From NCBI RefSeq assembly GCF_018437225.1, contig NZ_JAAMFI010000001.1, positions 558,001-622,000 of the forward strand: a DNA stretch of 64,000 nt. The letters are read 5' to 3'. Under the pieces are notes generated by a model. That model was not told where the DNA came from and searched no databases. It was given only the letters and a program-made list of their open reading frames with translations. The position numbers were made by a program, and so were the translations under genes. Source of the stretch: Fructobacillus papyriferae. Its GTDB lineage: Bacteria; Bacillota; Bacilli; Lactobacillales; Lactobacillaceae. The number at the start of each line of letters is the position of its first letter. Within the stretch, counting starts at the first letter, position 1. Shown in pieces: positions 43,850-53,151 of this stretch.

Positions 43850-46531
43850 TTAGCCTTCTGCCAAGATTGTCTTGGCCTTTTTTAAGGCTTCATCAATCTT
43901 AGAAGCATCCTTACCGCCGGCTTGGGCCATATCCGGACGGCCACCGCCGCCACCGCCAACGATTGGCGCAATGGCTTTGACCAGGTCACCGGCCTTCACA
44001 CCAGCTTGGTTGGCTTCCTTGTTGGCAGCCACCAGTAAGTTGACCTTTTGGCCGATCGCCGCGGCCAAAATCAAGACGTTTGACGCGTTCTTGTCACGCC
44101 AGGCATCGGCCATTTGACGAAGACCGTTGGCGTTGTCCACCTTGACTTGGGCAGCCACGACGGACAGACCATTGATGTCTTCTACACTTTGCAACAATTC
44201 CTTGGCTTCTACTGCTGCCAATTGTCCTTGGACACTTTCAAGCTGTGCCTTGATGTCCTTTAATTCAGCCGTCACGTCAGCTACACGATCCGACACGGAA
44301 AGCAAGTTTGGCACCTTCAAGTGCTTGGCTACCTTGGCCAAAGTCTGTTCTTCTGCTTGATAGTCCGTCAAAGCAGGCAAGGCCGTCTTGGCTTCAATAC
44401 GACGAATACCAGCAGCCACACCAGCCTCCCCTGTAATCTTGAAGAGGTTTAGCTCAGCCGTTGACTTGGCGTGCGTGCCACCATCGAATTCTTGGTTGTA
44501 GTCACCGATCGAAACAATTCGAACCGTGTCGCCGTACTTGTCGTCAAAGACGGCAACGGCACCGAGCTTCTTTGCATCCTCGATGGACATCTCTTCCCAA
44601 GTGATTGTCAAGTTGCGTTGGATTTGCAAGTTGACTTCGTCTTGGACGCGGTTCAACGTTGCTTGATCAACAGGTCCTTCGTGGTTGAAGTCAAAACGCA
44701 GGTATTCGGGTTCGACCAATGAACCGGCCTGGTGAATGTCACCACCGATGACGTTACGCAAGGCTTGGTCCAACAAGTGAGTAGCCGTGTGGTTCAGTGA
44801 AACGGCGTGGTGCCGTTCCATGTCGACGGCCAAGTCAACCGTTTGGCCAACTTGAATGTCTTCTGCCAGTGTGACTTCGTGGATGTTTTGGCCGTTTGGT
44901 CCGGCTTGGACGTCTTGCACTTCGGCAACAATCGTCCCATTTTCGTCCTTGACCGTCCCAAAGTCAGCGACCTGACCGCCCATTTCAGCATAGAATGGCG
45001 TTTGGTCAAAGACCAGCCAGGCTCTGTTGCCGGCCTTAGCACTGTTGGTGTTTACCGCCACACCGGAATCATCGTGGGCAATGATAGCCACAATTTTAGC
45101 ACCAGCAACCGCTGTCTTTGACCAACCAACATAGGTCGAATCAACCGTTAAGTCAGTCAAAGCCGCGTTTTGCACGCCCATGGCATGTTCCTTACCGCGA
45201 GCGGCGCGGGCCCGGTCTTTTTGTGCTTGCAAGGCCTTCTTGAAGCCTGCCATATCGACCGTCATCCCGACTTCTTCGGCCTGTTCGGCCGTCAATTCGA
45301 CTGGGAAGCCGTAAGTATCAGACAACTTGAAGGCATCTTCACCGGCAATTTCCTTGGAACCCTTTTCCTTGGCTGCTGCAACAAACTGGTCAAACATGGC
45401 AAGACCGGCCTTCAAGGTTTTGTTGAAGCGCTTTTCTTCGGCCGTCATAATTGATTCGATCAAGCCTTGTTTTTCTTTTAGTTCTGGATAGAAGCTATCC
45501 AAAGTCCCGACCATGGCCGGGACAATCTTGGCCAAGAAGTTTTCTTGGATCCCTAACTTTTGACCATGTAAGACCGCACGACGCAAAAGACGGCGGATGA
45601 CGTAACCACGGCCTTCGTTTGATGGCTTAGCGCCGTCCGCAATGGCAAAGGCCACGGCACGGATGTGGTCGGCAATGACCTTGAAGGAGACGTTATCTTC
45701 CGTATCCTTTGTCGTGTCGTAGACTTTTCCTGCAGTCAACGGCTCCGTTGCCCGAATAATTGGCAAAAAGAGGTCCGTATCAAAGTTAGTCCGCGCGTGC
45801 TGGAAGACAGAAACCAAGCGCTCGAGTCCCATTCCCGTATCAATGTTTTTGTGGGGCAATTCTGGATATTCGGAGTTATCCGTCAGGCCAGGTAAGTGGT
45901 TAAACTGAGAAAAGACAATGTTCCAAATTTCCATGTAGCGTTCGTTTTCACCACCTGGATACATTTCAGGATCGTCTGCTGGCAAATCCGCATATTCCTC
46001 GCCCCGGTCGTAAAAGACTTCCGAATCAGGTCCTGATGGGCCTTCCCCGATATCCCAGAAGTTGTCATCGACTTCGTAAATGTGCCCATCTGGCAAATCC
46101 GTCTTTTCTTCCCAGATACGTCGGGATTCCTGATCCTTTGGATAGATCGTGACATAGAGCTTTTCCTTATCCAAGGCGTACCAGTCAGGAGAAGTCAACA
46201 ATTCCCAAGCCCATGGAATAACGTCTTCTTTAAAGTAATCGCCAATGGAGAAGTTCCCCATCATTTCAAACAAGGTGTGGTGGCGAGCCGTCTTACCCAC
46301 GTTTTCAATATCGTTTGTTCGAATCGCCTTTTGTGCGTTGGTCAACCGGGGCTTTGGCGGCACAACGGAGCCGTCAAAGTACTTCTTCAAGGTGGCAACT
46401 CCCGAGTTAATCCACAACAATGAAGGATCGTTTTCTGGAATCAGTGACTTCGAAGGCACCACCAAGTGGTCCTTTGATGCAAAGAAATCCAAGAACATTT
46501 GCCGAATTTCGGCTGATGATAATTCTTTCAT
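43850..46531 (-). CDS. alaS: Alanyl-tRNA synthetase
   Basis: 893 residues from the ATG at 46531 (GAGGAG 7 bases upstream; the frame extends 7 codons further without support). Catalytic domain with FLDFFASKDHLVVPS, ALFEMMGNFSIGDYF-like HHTLFEMMGNFSIGDYF, and GRGYVIRRLLRRAV; editing domain with HTATHLLDQAL (about 590); C-terminal DHHA1 domain with VGGGGGGRPDMAQAGG. In the editing site the usual ELCGGTH reads EFDGGTHAKST, replacing a zinc-ligand Cys by Asp. Expression is controlled by the T-box leader. Confidence 0.96.
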   Translation of the reverse strand: MKELSSAEIRQMFLDFFASKDHLVVPSKSLIPENDPSLLWINSGVATLKKYFDGSVVPPKPRLTNAQKAIRTNDIENVGKTARHHTLFEMMGNFSIGDYFKEDVIPWAWELLTSPDWYALDKEKLYVTIYPKDQESRRIWEEKTDLPDGHIYEVDDNFWDIGEGPSGPDSEVFYDRGEEYADLPADDPEMYPGGENERYMEIWNIVFSQFNHLPGLTDNSEYPELPHKNIDTGMGLERLVSVFQHARTNFDTDLFLPIIRATEPLTAGKVYDTTKDTEDNVSFKVIADHIRAVAFAIADGAKPSNEGRGYVIRRLLRRAVLHGQKLGIQENFLAKIVPAMVGTLDSFYPELKEKQGLIESIMTAEEKRFNKTLKAGLAMFDQFVAAAKEKGSKEIAGEDAFKLSDTYGFPVELTAEQAEEVGMTVDMAGFKKALQAQKDRARAARGKEHAMGVQNAALTDLTVDSTYVGWSKTAVAGAKIVAIIAHDDSGVAVNTNSAKAGNRAWLVFDQTPFYAEMGGQVADFGTVKDENGTIVAEVQDVQAGPNGQNIHEVTLAEDIQVGQTVDLAVDMERHHAVSLNHTATHLLDQALRNVIGGDIHQAGSLVEPEYLRFDFNHEGPVDQATLNRVQDEVNLQIQRNLTITWEEMSIEDAKKLGAVAVFDDKYGDTVRIVSIGDYNQEFDGGTHAKSTAELNLFKITGEAGVAAGIRRIEAKTALPALTDYQAEEQTLAKVAKHLKVPNLLSVSDRVADVTAELKDIKAQLESVQGQLAAVEAKELLQSVEDINGLSVVAAQVKVDNANGLRQMADAWRDKNASNVLILAAAIGQKVNLLVAANKEANQAGVKAGDLVKAIAPIVGGGGGGRPDMAQAGGKDASKIDEALKKAKTILAEG

Positions 46532-46544
46532 GATTACTCCTCTA

Positions 46545-46757
46545 AAAAACAAAAAGCCATCACAAAGAGCGGACGCGTGACCGTGGTACCACCGCTGTTT
46601 GTAATGACTGGAAAAGTCTTACCTCAAACCTTGTAACGCCAGGAAAGCGCCCTTTTTGGGCTTGCAATTGGGAGCACGGTCAAAAAAAATCTAACCCCTT
46701 TCACCAGCCGGGGCCTCGCTAGAAGATTCGTTAATCACCGCATGACCAATCAATGAC
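46545..46757 (-). promoter_or_regulatory. T-box leader of alaS
   Basis: The T-box core GGTGGTACCACGG lies at 46581-46594 on the minus strand, in a leader of about 220 nt before alaS, followed by GC-rich stem material and T-runs (GGCTTTTTG, TTTTTT) near 46550. Uncharged alanine tRNA is expected to pair with the leader and allow read-through. The specifier codon was not fixed by eye. Confidence 0.85.
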
Positions 46758-46760
46758 TTA

Positions 46761-46766
46761 ATTATA
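46761..46766 (-). promoter_or_regulatory. Extended -10 box of the alaS leader promoter
   Basis: TGCTATAAT on the minus strand (TGn plus TATAAT). The -35 is poor, which fits an extended -10 promoter. Confidence 0.6.
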
Positions 46767-46796
46767 GCATAGAGAACGTCTAGCAGCAGCTGACAG

Positions 46797-46832
46797 CAAG
46801 AAAAAAAATCGCCTGTTCAGGCGACTTTTAAA
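46797..46832 (-). terminator. Terminator after the first amino-acid permease gene
   Basis: GTCGCCTG-AA-CAGGCGA stem and TTTTTTTTC on the minus strand, 4-5 bases after the stop. Confidence 0.85.
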
Positions 46833-46835
46833 ACA

Positions 46836-48251
46836 TTATTTTGAATTTTTAGCACCATAGAAGGCATACACAATCAAACCAAGAACAAACCAGCCAACGG
46901 AGTAGAGTTGGGCCTGAGAATCCAATGTATAGAAAATGTAAGCCGCCCCCAATGCCGCCAATGCCGGAAGAACAGGATAAAGTGGCATCTTAAAGGCTGG
47001 CATGGGCAAGTCCACGCCTTCGCGTTTGCGCAGGGCGTAAATACCAAGTGAAACCATAATGAAAGCAATTAAGGTACCAGCTGAAATCAGCCCGGCTAAC
47101 TCTGTAAAGGAGAAAATCGAGCCAACCAAAACGGCAATGACTGACAAAGCAACCAAAGCGTTGTTGGGTTGTCCCTTCGACGAAACACGGCCCAAGAAAG
47201 GTGGCAACAAGCCATCACGACCAAAGGCATAGAGCAAACGGGAGCCTGCCAGCATCATCCCAATTAAGCCGGTAAACATACCAGCCAAGGCCACAACAGA
47301 AAGAATGTGGGAGGTCATCGTGTGTCCAGAGGCGAGCAAAGCCCAGGCAGCCGGTGCAGCGTTGTTTTCATACTGGCTATAGTGGAACATACCGACCAAA
47401 ACAAGGGAGACCGCCACAAAAAGAGTGGTCGCAATGATCAAGGAACCAATGATTCCCCGAGGCATTGTTTTTTGTGGCTCCTTGGCTTCTGCAGAATTGG
47501 CCGCGATGGAATCAAAGCCAATATAAGACAAGAAAATTTGAGAAGCCCCAGCCGCAATGCCCTGCCAGCCACCAAAATCCGTGCCCGGCACATGGGCCGG
47601 CACAAAGTGCGCGTAATTAACAGGATGGATGGCTGTCGCACCGACAATGATGAAAAGAACAATAACGCCAACCTTTAAGACTACCAGAAGGTTCTCCACT
47701 TTGGCCGTATTCTTCGTTCCACGGTACAAAAGCGTGGCGACAATCAAAACCGCTAAAAGCGCGAAAAGATCGATTACCCCGCCCTGCCCGGCAGAGAAAG
47801 GATTAGCCAATGATGCCGGCAGTTGCAAAGCAAAAGAAGACAAGAAAAGTTTCATATTGGCCGACCAACCGGATGCCACAAAGGCAACCGCAATAAAGTA
47901 TTCGGCTAATAGTGCCCAACCGGCAATCCAGCCAAAGACTTTCCCAAAGACAACGGAGGCCCAGGAATAGGCGGAACCGGCAAAGGGCAGGACCGCAGCA
48001 AATTCCGCGTAAGCAAAGGCCGTCAAGCCGGAAACAATGGCCGCCAAAATAAAGGAGATCGTCACGGCTGCTCCGGCATGGGTAGCAGCGACAATTCCTG
48101 GCAAAGTGAAGATGGCGGCGCCGACAATGGTCCCCACACCAAGTGCCAACATTTCTTTGACCCCAAGGGTTTTTTGCAAGTGCTGATCCGACTGTTCAAA
48201 GGCCGTTGGATCAGCCTTTTTGAACCAATTACCACGCTGTTTTTTCGTCAT
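46836..48251 (-). CDS. APC superfamily cationic amino acid permease
   Basis: 471 residues with about 12-14 membrane helices. LALGVGTIVGAAIFTLPGIVAATHAGAAVTISFILAAI (cited in parts) is the first-helix G-rich substrate-binding stretch of APC transporters, and AFAYAEFAAVLPFAGSAYSWASVVFGKVFGWIAGW is typical of the CAT/YfnA branch. GFDSIAANSAEAKEPQKTMPRGIIGS is the family's cytoplasmic loop. Likely imports a cationic or branched amino acid; substrate not defined by sequence. Monocistronic. Confidence 0.85.
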   Translation of the reverse strand: MTKKQRGNWFKKADPTAFEQSDQHLQKTLGVKEMLALGVGTIVGAAIFTLPGIVAATHAGAAVTISFILAAIVSGLTAFAYAEFAAVLPFAGSAYSWASVVFGKVFGWIAGWALLAEYFIAVAFVASGWSANMKLFLSSFALQLPASLANPFSAGQGGVIDLFALLAVLIVATLLYRGTKNTAKVENLLVVLKVGVIVLFIIVGATAIHPVNYAHFVPAHVPGTDFGGWQGIAAGASQIFLSYIGFDSIAANSAEAKEPQKTMPRGIIGSLIIATTLFVAVSLVLVGMFHYSQYENNAAPAAWALLASGHTMTSHILSVVALAGMFTGLIGMMLAGSRLLYAFGRDGLLPPFLGRVSSKGQPNNALVALSVIAVLVGSIFSFTELAGLISAGTLIAFIMVSLGIYALRKREGVDLPMPAFKMPLYPVLPALAALGAAYIFYTLDSQAQLYSVGWFVLGLIVYAFYGAKNSK

Positions 48252-48345
48252 TTTTTTGCCTCATATTTTTTTAACAAACTAGCCTTTACTCTACCAGCAG
48301 CACCTCTTCTTGTCAATTCGAAAGCAACCGTCACCGCCTTTTTAA

Positions 48346-48382
48346 AAACAAAAAAGCCCGACCTTTCCAGTCGGACTTTCAT
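48346..48382 (-). terminator. Terminator after the second amino-acid permease gene
   Basis: AGTCCGACT-ggaaagg-TCGGGCTTTTTT on the minus strand, a few bases after the stop. Confidence 0.8.
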
Positions 48383-48385
48383 CGT

Positions 48386-50005
48386 TTATTCAGCCTGTTC
48401 AAGCGGTTCTTCATAATCAACCGTATCGTTGACTTTCTTAGCCCGCTTGAAGTGCTTGGTGATCAAGTGTGATCCCTTACCCCAGGCGTAGAACGCCAAG
48501 GCAACCAAGGCAACCATCAAGAAATCCCATGGGTAGTGAATCCAACCTGCACCGTTAAATTCGGTCGACCCAATGTAGGATTCGATCGAAAGAGCGACTA
48601 GGTAGAAGAGCAACCATGAGGAACCATGAAGCTGCTTTTTTGCACGTTCCCAAGAGAAGCCTTGCTTCCACTCGTAAAAGAAGTAGAAAGGCAAGCCCAA
48701 AATGATGATCAAGATCACTTCAATCGTTGTTGGCCACATTGCCCAATACGTTGCCAAAGAGGCCAAAACGAAGGCTAATGGGGCCACCCACTTCATTGAC
48801 TTTGACTTAAATGGACGAGTAAAGTTTGGTGCCATTTCACGAAGTGACATCACCGTCACCGGACCAGTCAAATAGGCAATCAACGTCGCCGTTGAGATAA
48901 CGGCTGCCAAGGTTCCCCAAGAACGGAACAAGGTCACCATGATCATGGACAAAACCGCATCGGTAACCATGGCCATACGAGGAATACCGTACTTTTCGTT
49001 AATCTTTCCAATAAATTGCGGAATGTGCTTATCAGAAGCCATCGCTGCCAACACACGACCAGTAGAAGCCGCAAAGGAAACGCCAGTACCAAATGGTGAA
49101 ATGAAAGCATCCGTGTAAAGCAAGATCGACAACCAATTCAAGCCAAGCAAGATGGCCAAATCAGCAAATGGTGATTGGAAATCAATGTTGTGCCAACCGT
49201 GTGTTGCGATTTCCCAAGGTTCAATAGCCGTAATGAAGGTTGATTGAATCAAGATGTAAAGCAAAGCGGCAATTCCAAGAGAAATCACGATTCCACGTGA
49301 GATGTCCTTGGTTGGGTCCTTCACTTCCGAACCAAAGTTAATGATGGTCTGGAAGGCGTTGAAGGAGAAGATGATTCCAGAAACGGTTGTGGCCGCAAAG
49401 ATTGGTGCCGAACCGTAAGGCATGAATTCATGCATGTTGGAACCGTAGTTTGATGGGTGGAAGGATGCAAAGGTCAACATCACGATCGTCAAGAGAGGAA
49501 CACCTAACTTGAAGAAGGAGATAAATGACGTAAACTTTGTCAACAGTGAAACAGACCAGTAGTTCAACAACGTGAAGATGATGATGAACGCAAAGACCAC
49601 CAACAATCCAGGGGTCGTAATCTGGTTATTTTCCAAGAAGTGGTGTGTCCAGTTCGCCCAAGACCATGGCCAAGTAGCCATGTATTGAACGGCAGCAACC
49701 GCTTCAATTGGAATTAACGTGATGAGTGAGACCCAGTTCGCCCATGAGGCGATGAAACCAAGCAACGACCCGTGGGTATACTGAGCAAACTTCGACATAC
49801 CACCCGATTGTGGAAACATCGTGCCCAATTCCACGTAGGTGTAGGCGATGACACCGATCACAATCGCTCCAACAATCCAAGAGATGATAGCCGCTGGTCC
49901 TGCCACTCGAGTGGCCTCCCATGATCCGAAGAGCCAACCAGAACCGATTAACGATCCCAGTCCAAGCAAAACCAGCTGCAATAAACCAATTTTATTAGAT
50001 TTCAT
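48386..50005 (-). CDS. APC superfamily amino acid permease (YveA/aspartate permease type)
   Basis: 539 residues, about 12-14 membrane helices and a longer C-terminal tail ending in acidic residues (DYEEPLEQAE). LVLLGLGSLIGSGWLFGSWEA is the G-rich first helix; SGIIFSFNAFQTIINFGSEVKDPTKDISRGI is the loop typical of this branch. The pattern LFGSWEATRVAGPAAIISW and the length suggest Bacillus YveA, an aspartate/glutamate permease; other substrates remain possible. AAAGG precedes the ATG. A 19-bp inverted repeat overlaps the predicted transcription start. Confidence 0.8.
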   Translation of the reverse strand: MKSNKIGLLQLVLLGLGSLIGSGWLFGSWEATRVAGPAAIISWIVGAIVIGVIAYTYVELGTMFPQSGGMSKFAQYTHGSLLGFIASWANWVSLITLIPIEAVAAVQYMATWPWSWANWTHHFLENNQITTPGLLVVFAFIIIFTLLNYWSVSLLTKFTSFISFFKLGVPLLTIVMLTFASFHPSNYGSNMHEFMPYGSAPIFAATTVSGIIFSFNAFQTIINFGSEVKDPTKDISRGIVISLGIAALLYILIQSTFITAIEPWEIATHGWHNIDFQSPFADLAILLGLNWLSILLYTDAFISPFGTGVSFAASTGRVLAAMASDKHIPQFIGKINEKYGIPRMAMVTDAVLSMIMVTLFRSWGTLAAVISTATLIAYLTGPVTVMSLREMAPNFTRPFKSKSMKWVAPLAFVLASLATYWAMWPTTIEVILIIILGLPFYFFYEWKQGFSWERAKKQLHGSSWLLFYLVALSIESYIGSTEFNGAGWIHYPWDFLMVALVALAFYAWGKGSHLITKHFKRAKKVNDTVDYEEPLEQAE

Positions 50006-50044
50006 AATAACCTTTCAACTCATTTTCAAAGTGACCACTCCTAT

Positions 50045-50070
50045 GTGATCATCCGATGGTCACTATTTTA
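50045..50070 (-). promoter_or_regulatory. Promoter and candidate operator of the YveA-type permease gene
   Basis: Extended -10 TGGTAAAAT (minus strand, TAAAAT at 50070-50065) is followed by the inverted repeat GTGACCAT-CGG-ATGATCAC (50063-50045), one mismatch in 8-bp arms, over the predicted start point. A further GTGACC occurs at 50031-50036. Confidence 0.5.
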
Positions 50071-50102
50071 CCAGAGTGTGTCAAAAATGCCAAATAAGAT
50101 TC

Positions 50103-50137
50103 TAAAAAAACCACCGGAATTTTATCCGGTGGTTTCG
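50103..50137 (-). terminator. Terminator after gntP
   Basis: AAACCACCGGA-TAAAAT-TCCGGTGGTTTTTTT on the minus strand, five bases after the gntP stop. Confidence 0.9.
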
Positions 50138-50141
50138 GATC

Positions 50142-51524
50142 TTATACTAAGACCGCCGTTAAAATCAAGATAATGGCCAATCCGACCACTGAAATGACCG
50201 TTTCCAGGACAGTCCAGATTTGGAAGGTCTGCTTAACCGTCAAGTCGAAGAATTCCTTGAAAATCCAGAATCCCGCGTCGTTAACGTGTGAAGCAATCAA
50301 TGAACCGGCACCGATGGCCAAGGCCACCAAAACTAAGAGCAAGTCGCCGTGTGGGTTAGCGGCCAAAATACCGTTTACCACACCAACGGCCGTGATACCG
50401 GCTACCGTGGCAGAACCAACGGCGATACGGAGCAATGAAGCGACTGCCCAGGCAAAGACCACAATGGCAACGGGCGACATTGAGCCTGATGACTGGAAGA
50501 GGTCAGCAATTTTGTCTGACAGTCCGGAAGTGACCAAGACACCACGCAGGGCGCCACCACCACCAACAATCAGCAAAATACCAGAAACCGCATTCATTCC
50601 TTCATTCAAAGAAGAACCGACCGTCTTCATGTCACGTTTTTGCATGAGACCCATGGTGAAGATAGCCAAAACCAAAGAAATCGTCATGGCGATCGCTGGG
50701 TTAGCCAAGAAGTCAATGACTTGGTAGAGGGCATCCGGATTCTTTGGTGTTTTTCCACCGGTCACCACCAGCTTGTAAACCGTTGCAATGATCATGAAGA
50801 CCAATGGGAAGACGGAGGTCAAAACAGAAAGACCAAAGGATGGCGTCTTGTCCAAGTCGTATTCCTTGACGTCCCCAACCGCTTCAATGTGTTCCTTGAA
50901 TTTGAAGGCGTCTGGTGCGTACTTTTGAGCCAACTTGGTAAAGACAGGTCCGGCTACAACAGCCGTGATGACAGAAACAAGCAAGCCAACCAAAAGCATC
51001 AACCCGATATTGGCCCCCAATTGGGAGGCAACGGCCGTTGGTGCTGGTTGTGGTGGTAAGAAGCCTTGAGCAGATGACAAAGCAGCCGTCATCGAAACGC
51101 CCAAATAAAGCAATGGGACGCCGGCTTCGATCGCAACTGCAAAAACAATCGGGATCAAAAGAACCATTCCAACACCGAAAATCATCGAAATTCCGATAAT
51201 GAAGGAAGCCAGCAAAACGGCCCACTGTAAACGCTTCAAGCCAAACCAGGCGATCAACGTCTTAGCAATTCGGTACGAACCGCCGGCATCGGCAACCAAA
51301 CGGCCGATCATGCCACCAAAAATGAAGATGACAGCATTTGATCCCAGGATGTTTCCCATTCCTTGGTTACCCAAGACAGCGTCAGGAATTTTGGATGGGT
51401 TCATTCCCAAGAGCAAGGCCAAAACAACAGCAGTAATGACCAAGGAAACGAAGGTGTTCAATTTGAATTTGGTGATCAAGAGCAACAAAAGCAAAATGGA
51501 CACGATTAACATGATAAATTCCAT
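50142..51524 (-). CDS. gntP: Gluconate:proton symporter, GntP family
   Basis: 460 residues, about 12-14 membrane helices. GNQGMGNILGSNAVIFIFGGMIGRLVADAGGSYRIA (cited in parts), SAQGFLPPQPAPTAVASQLGAN and the late ASHVNDAGFWIFKEFFDLT are highly typical of GntP. It follows gntK by 28 bases, so uptake and phosphorylation are coexpressed. The ATG is 24 bases after AAGGAG, with a TAGGG/CCCTA hairpin between them. Confidence 0.95.
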   Translation of the reverse strand: MEFIMLIVSILLLLLLITKFKLNTFVSLVITAVVLALLLGMNPSKIPDAVLGNQGMGNILGSNAVIFIFGGMIGRLVADAGGSYRIAKTLIAWFGLKRLQWAVLLASFIIGISMIFGVGMVLLIPIVFAVAIEAGVPLLYLGVSMTAALSSAQGFLPPQPAPTAVASQLGANIGLMLLVGLLVSVITAVVAGPVFTKLAQKYAPDAFKFKEHIEAVGDVKEYDLDKTPSFGLSVLTSVFPLVFMIIATVYKLVVTGGKTPKNPDALYQVIDFLANPAIAMTISLVLAIFTMGLMQKRDMKTVGSSLNEGMNAVSGILLIVGGGGALRGVLVTSGLSDKIADLFQSSGSMSPVAIVVFAWAVASLLRIAVGSATVAGITAVGVVNGILAANPHGDLLLVLVALAIGAGSLIASHVNDAGFWIFKEFFDLTVKQTFQIWTVLETVISVVGLAIILILTAVLV

Positions 51525-51533
51525 CGTATTTGT

Positions 51534-51554
51534 TAGGGCTAATCCCTACTCCTT
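51534..51554 (-). promoter_or_regulatory. gntP Shine-Dalgarno followed by a bridging hairpin
   Basis: AAGGAG (51554-51549) overlaps the gntK stop region and is followed at once by TAGGG-ATTAG-CCCTA (51548-51534), then nine bases to the ATG. Same layout as at purR. Confidence 0.5.
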
Positions 51555-53106
51555 ATTTTTCTTCTACCGGCCGAGCGTGCTTACGCTGGAAGTCGGCAAT
51601 GTTGTCGTATTCGGTCTGCAATTGACGTGACAGACGAATAAAGATTGGGGCCAATTCACGATAAGCTTCGAAATTTTCAGGTTCTGGCTGGTAAGTGTTT
51701 GACTTACCGATGTACTTTGAAATTTCGTACAAATCATCAATTTGACCAAGTGCCTTTTGAGCCACCACAACGGCTGCCAAAGCCCCTGATTCAAAGGCCT
51801 GTGGCACCGTCACTGGCTGCTCAAAAATGTCAGCAAACATTTGACGCCAAAGTGGTGAACGCGCAAAGCCACCCGTTGCTTGGATGGACTTCAGTGAGCC
51901 AACCACTTCTTCTAGAGCAAGTGAGACCATGTAGACGTTGAAGGTGATCCCTTCCAAAACAGCGCGGAGCATGTTGGCGCGGGTGTGCGAGTGGTTCAAA
52001 CCGAAGAAGGAACCACGAGCGTTAGCGTCCCAAATGGGCGCCCGTTCCCCACCCAAGTATGGGTGGAAGAGCAGACCGTCAGAACCGGCCGGAATCTTTG
52101 AGGCAATTTCTGTCATCAAATCATAGGCGTCTTGGCCAAGCAAGGCAGCCGTTGATTTTTCAGCATCGAACAAGTTGTCTTTGGCCCAACGGAAGACATC
52201 GCCTCCGTTGTTAACTGGCCCACCGACAACCCAGTGATCCTTATCCAAGGCATAGGTAAAGGTACGCCCCTTTGGATCAATCACTGGTTTGTCTGAAACA
52301 ACACGGATGGCACCAGACGTTCCAATGGTGATGGCCGCTACTCCTGGTTGGACAGCATCCACGCCGAGGTTGGACAGCGGACCGTCACCGGCTCCGTAGA
52401 CAAAGGGCACGTCTTCTGGCAAGCCAAGCACAACGGCCAATTCCTTGTTCATTCCCGTTTCATACTCATATGGGGAAACGGGTTCTGGCAACTGGTCCTT
52501 CGAGACACCGGTGACTTCCAGTGCCTGAGGATCCCAGTCAAGGTCAAAAATGTTAAACATTCCGGTACCAGAAGCAATCGAAATATCCATCTTATTCGTA
52601 CCAAAGAGACGGTAGAAGAGATATTCCTTAATTCCTAAGTAGTGTGCGGCGTTTTTAAAGATTTCGTTTTGGTCGTTTTTCAACCACAACATCTTAGACA
52701 AAGGCGCCATCGGGTGAATTGGTGTCCCAGTCTTTTGGTAGATTTCCATCCCAAGTCCAGAAGCCTTCAATTCATCCGTGTACTTAACCGCACGGGTGTC
52801 GGCCCAGGTGATCACCCGAGTAAGTGGTTGCCAATCCTTATCAAAGGCAATCAGTGAGTGCATGGCCGAGGAGAAGGAAACAGCCTTAATGGTGTTTCCC
52901 TTTCCCAATTCCGCCTTGCGGACAACAGCCCCCAAAGCGTTCGTGAAGGCCACGAAAATTTCATCCAAGTCTTCTTCGGCCATATCGGTCGTTTCCCGAT
53001 AAAGGGGGTAACCGTAGTTGGCCTGCGCAACGACTTGGTTTTGGTCATCGAATAAAACGGCCTTTGTTGAGGTCGTTCCTAAATCGATTCCGATCATGTA
53101 GTCCAT
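51553..53106 (-). CDS. gntK: Gluconate kinase (FGGY family)
   Basis: 517 residues. N-terminal FGGY ATPase start MIGIDLGTTSTKAVLFDDQ, Pro-rich SFSSAMHSLIAFD, ITWADTRAV (about 93), GTSGAIRVVSD (about 256), and VNNGGDVFRWAKDN, GGERAPIWDANARGSFFGL (about 352), ATGGFARSPLWRQMFADIF (about 408). The pattern is that of GntK of Bacillus and lactic acid bacteria, giving 6-phosphogluconate. GGAG precedes the ATG. A cre-like site lies in its promoter. Confidence 0.94.
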   Translation of the reverse strand: MDYMIGIDLGTTSTKAVLFDDQNQVVAQANYGYPLYRETTDMAEEDLDEIFVAFTNALGAVVRKAELGKGNTIKAVSFSSAMHSLIAFDKDWQPLTRVITWADTRAVKYTDELKASGLGMEIYQKTGTPIHPMAPLSKMLWLKNDQNEIFKNAAHYLGIKEYLFYRLFGTNKMDISIASGTGMFNIFDLDWDPQALEVTGVSKDQLPEPVSPYEYETGMNKELAVVLGLPEDVPFVYGAGDGPLSNLGVDAVQPGVAAITIGTSGAIRVVSDKPVIDPKGRTFTYALDKDHWVVGGPVNNGGDVFRWAKDNLFDAEKSTAALLGQDAYDLMTEIASKIPAGSDGLLFHPYLGGERAPIWDANARGSFFGLNHSHTRANMLRAVLEGITFNVYMVSLALEEVVGSLKSIQATGGFARSPLWRQMFADIFEQPVTVPQAFESGALAAVVVAQKALGQIDDLYEISKYIGKSNTYQPEPENFEAYRELAPIFIRLSRQLQTEYDNIADFQRKHARPVEEK

Positions 53107-53151
53107 GTCATGTCTCCATTTGCTTCAATACGAGACAAAGTGGTGCCCAAA

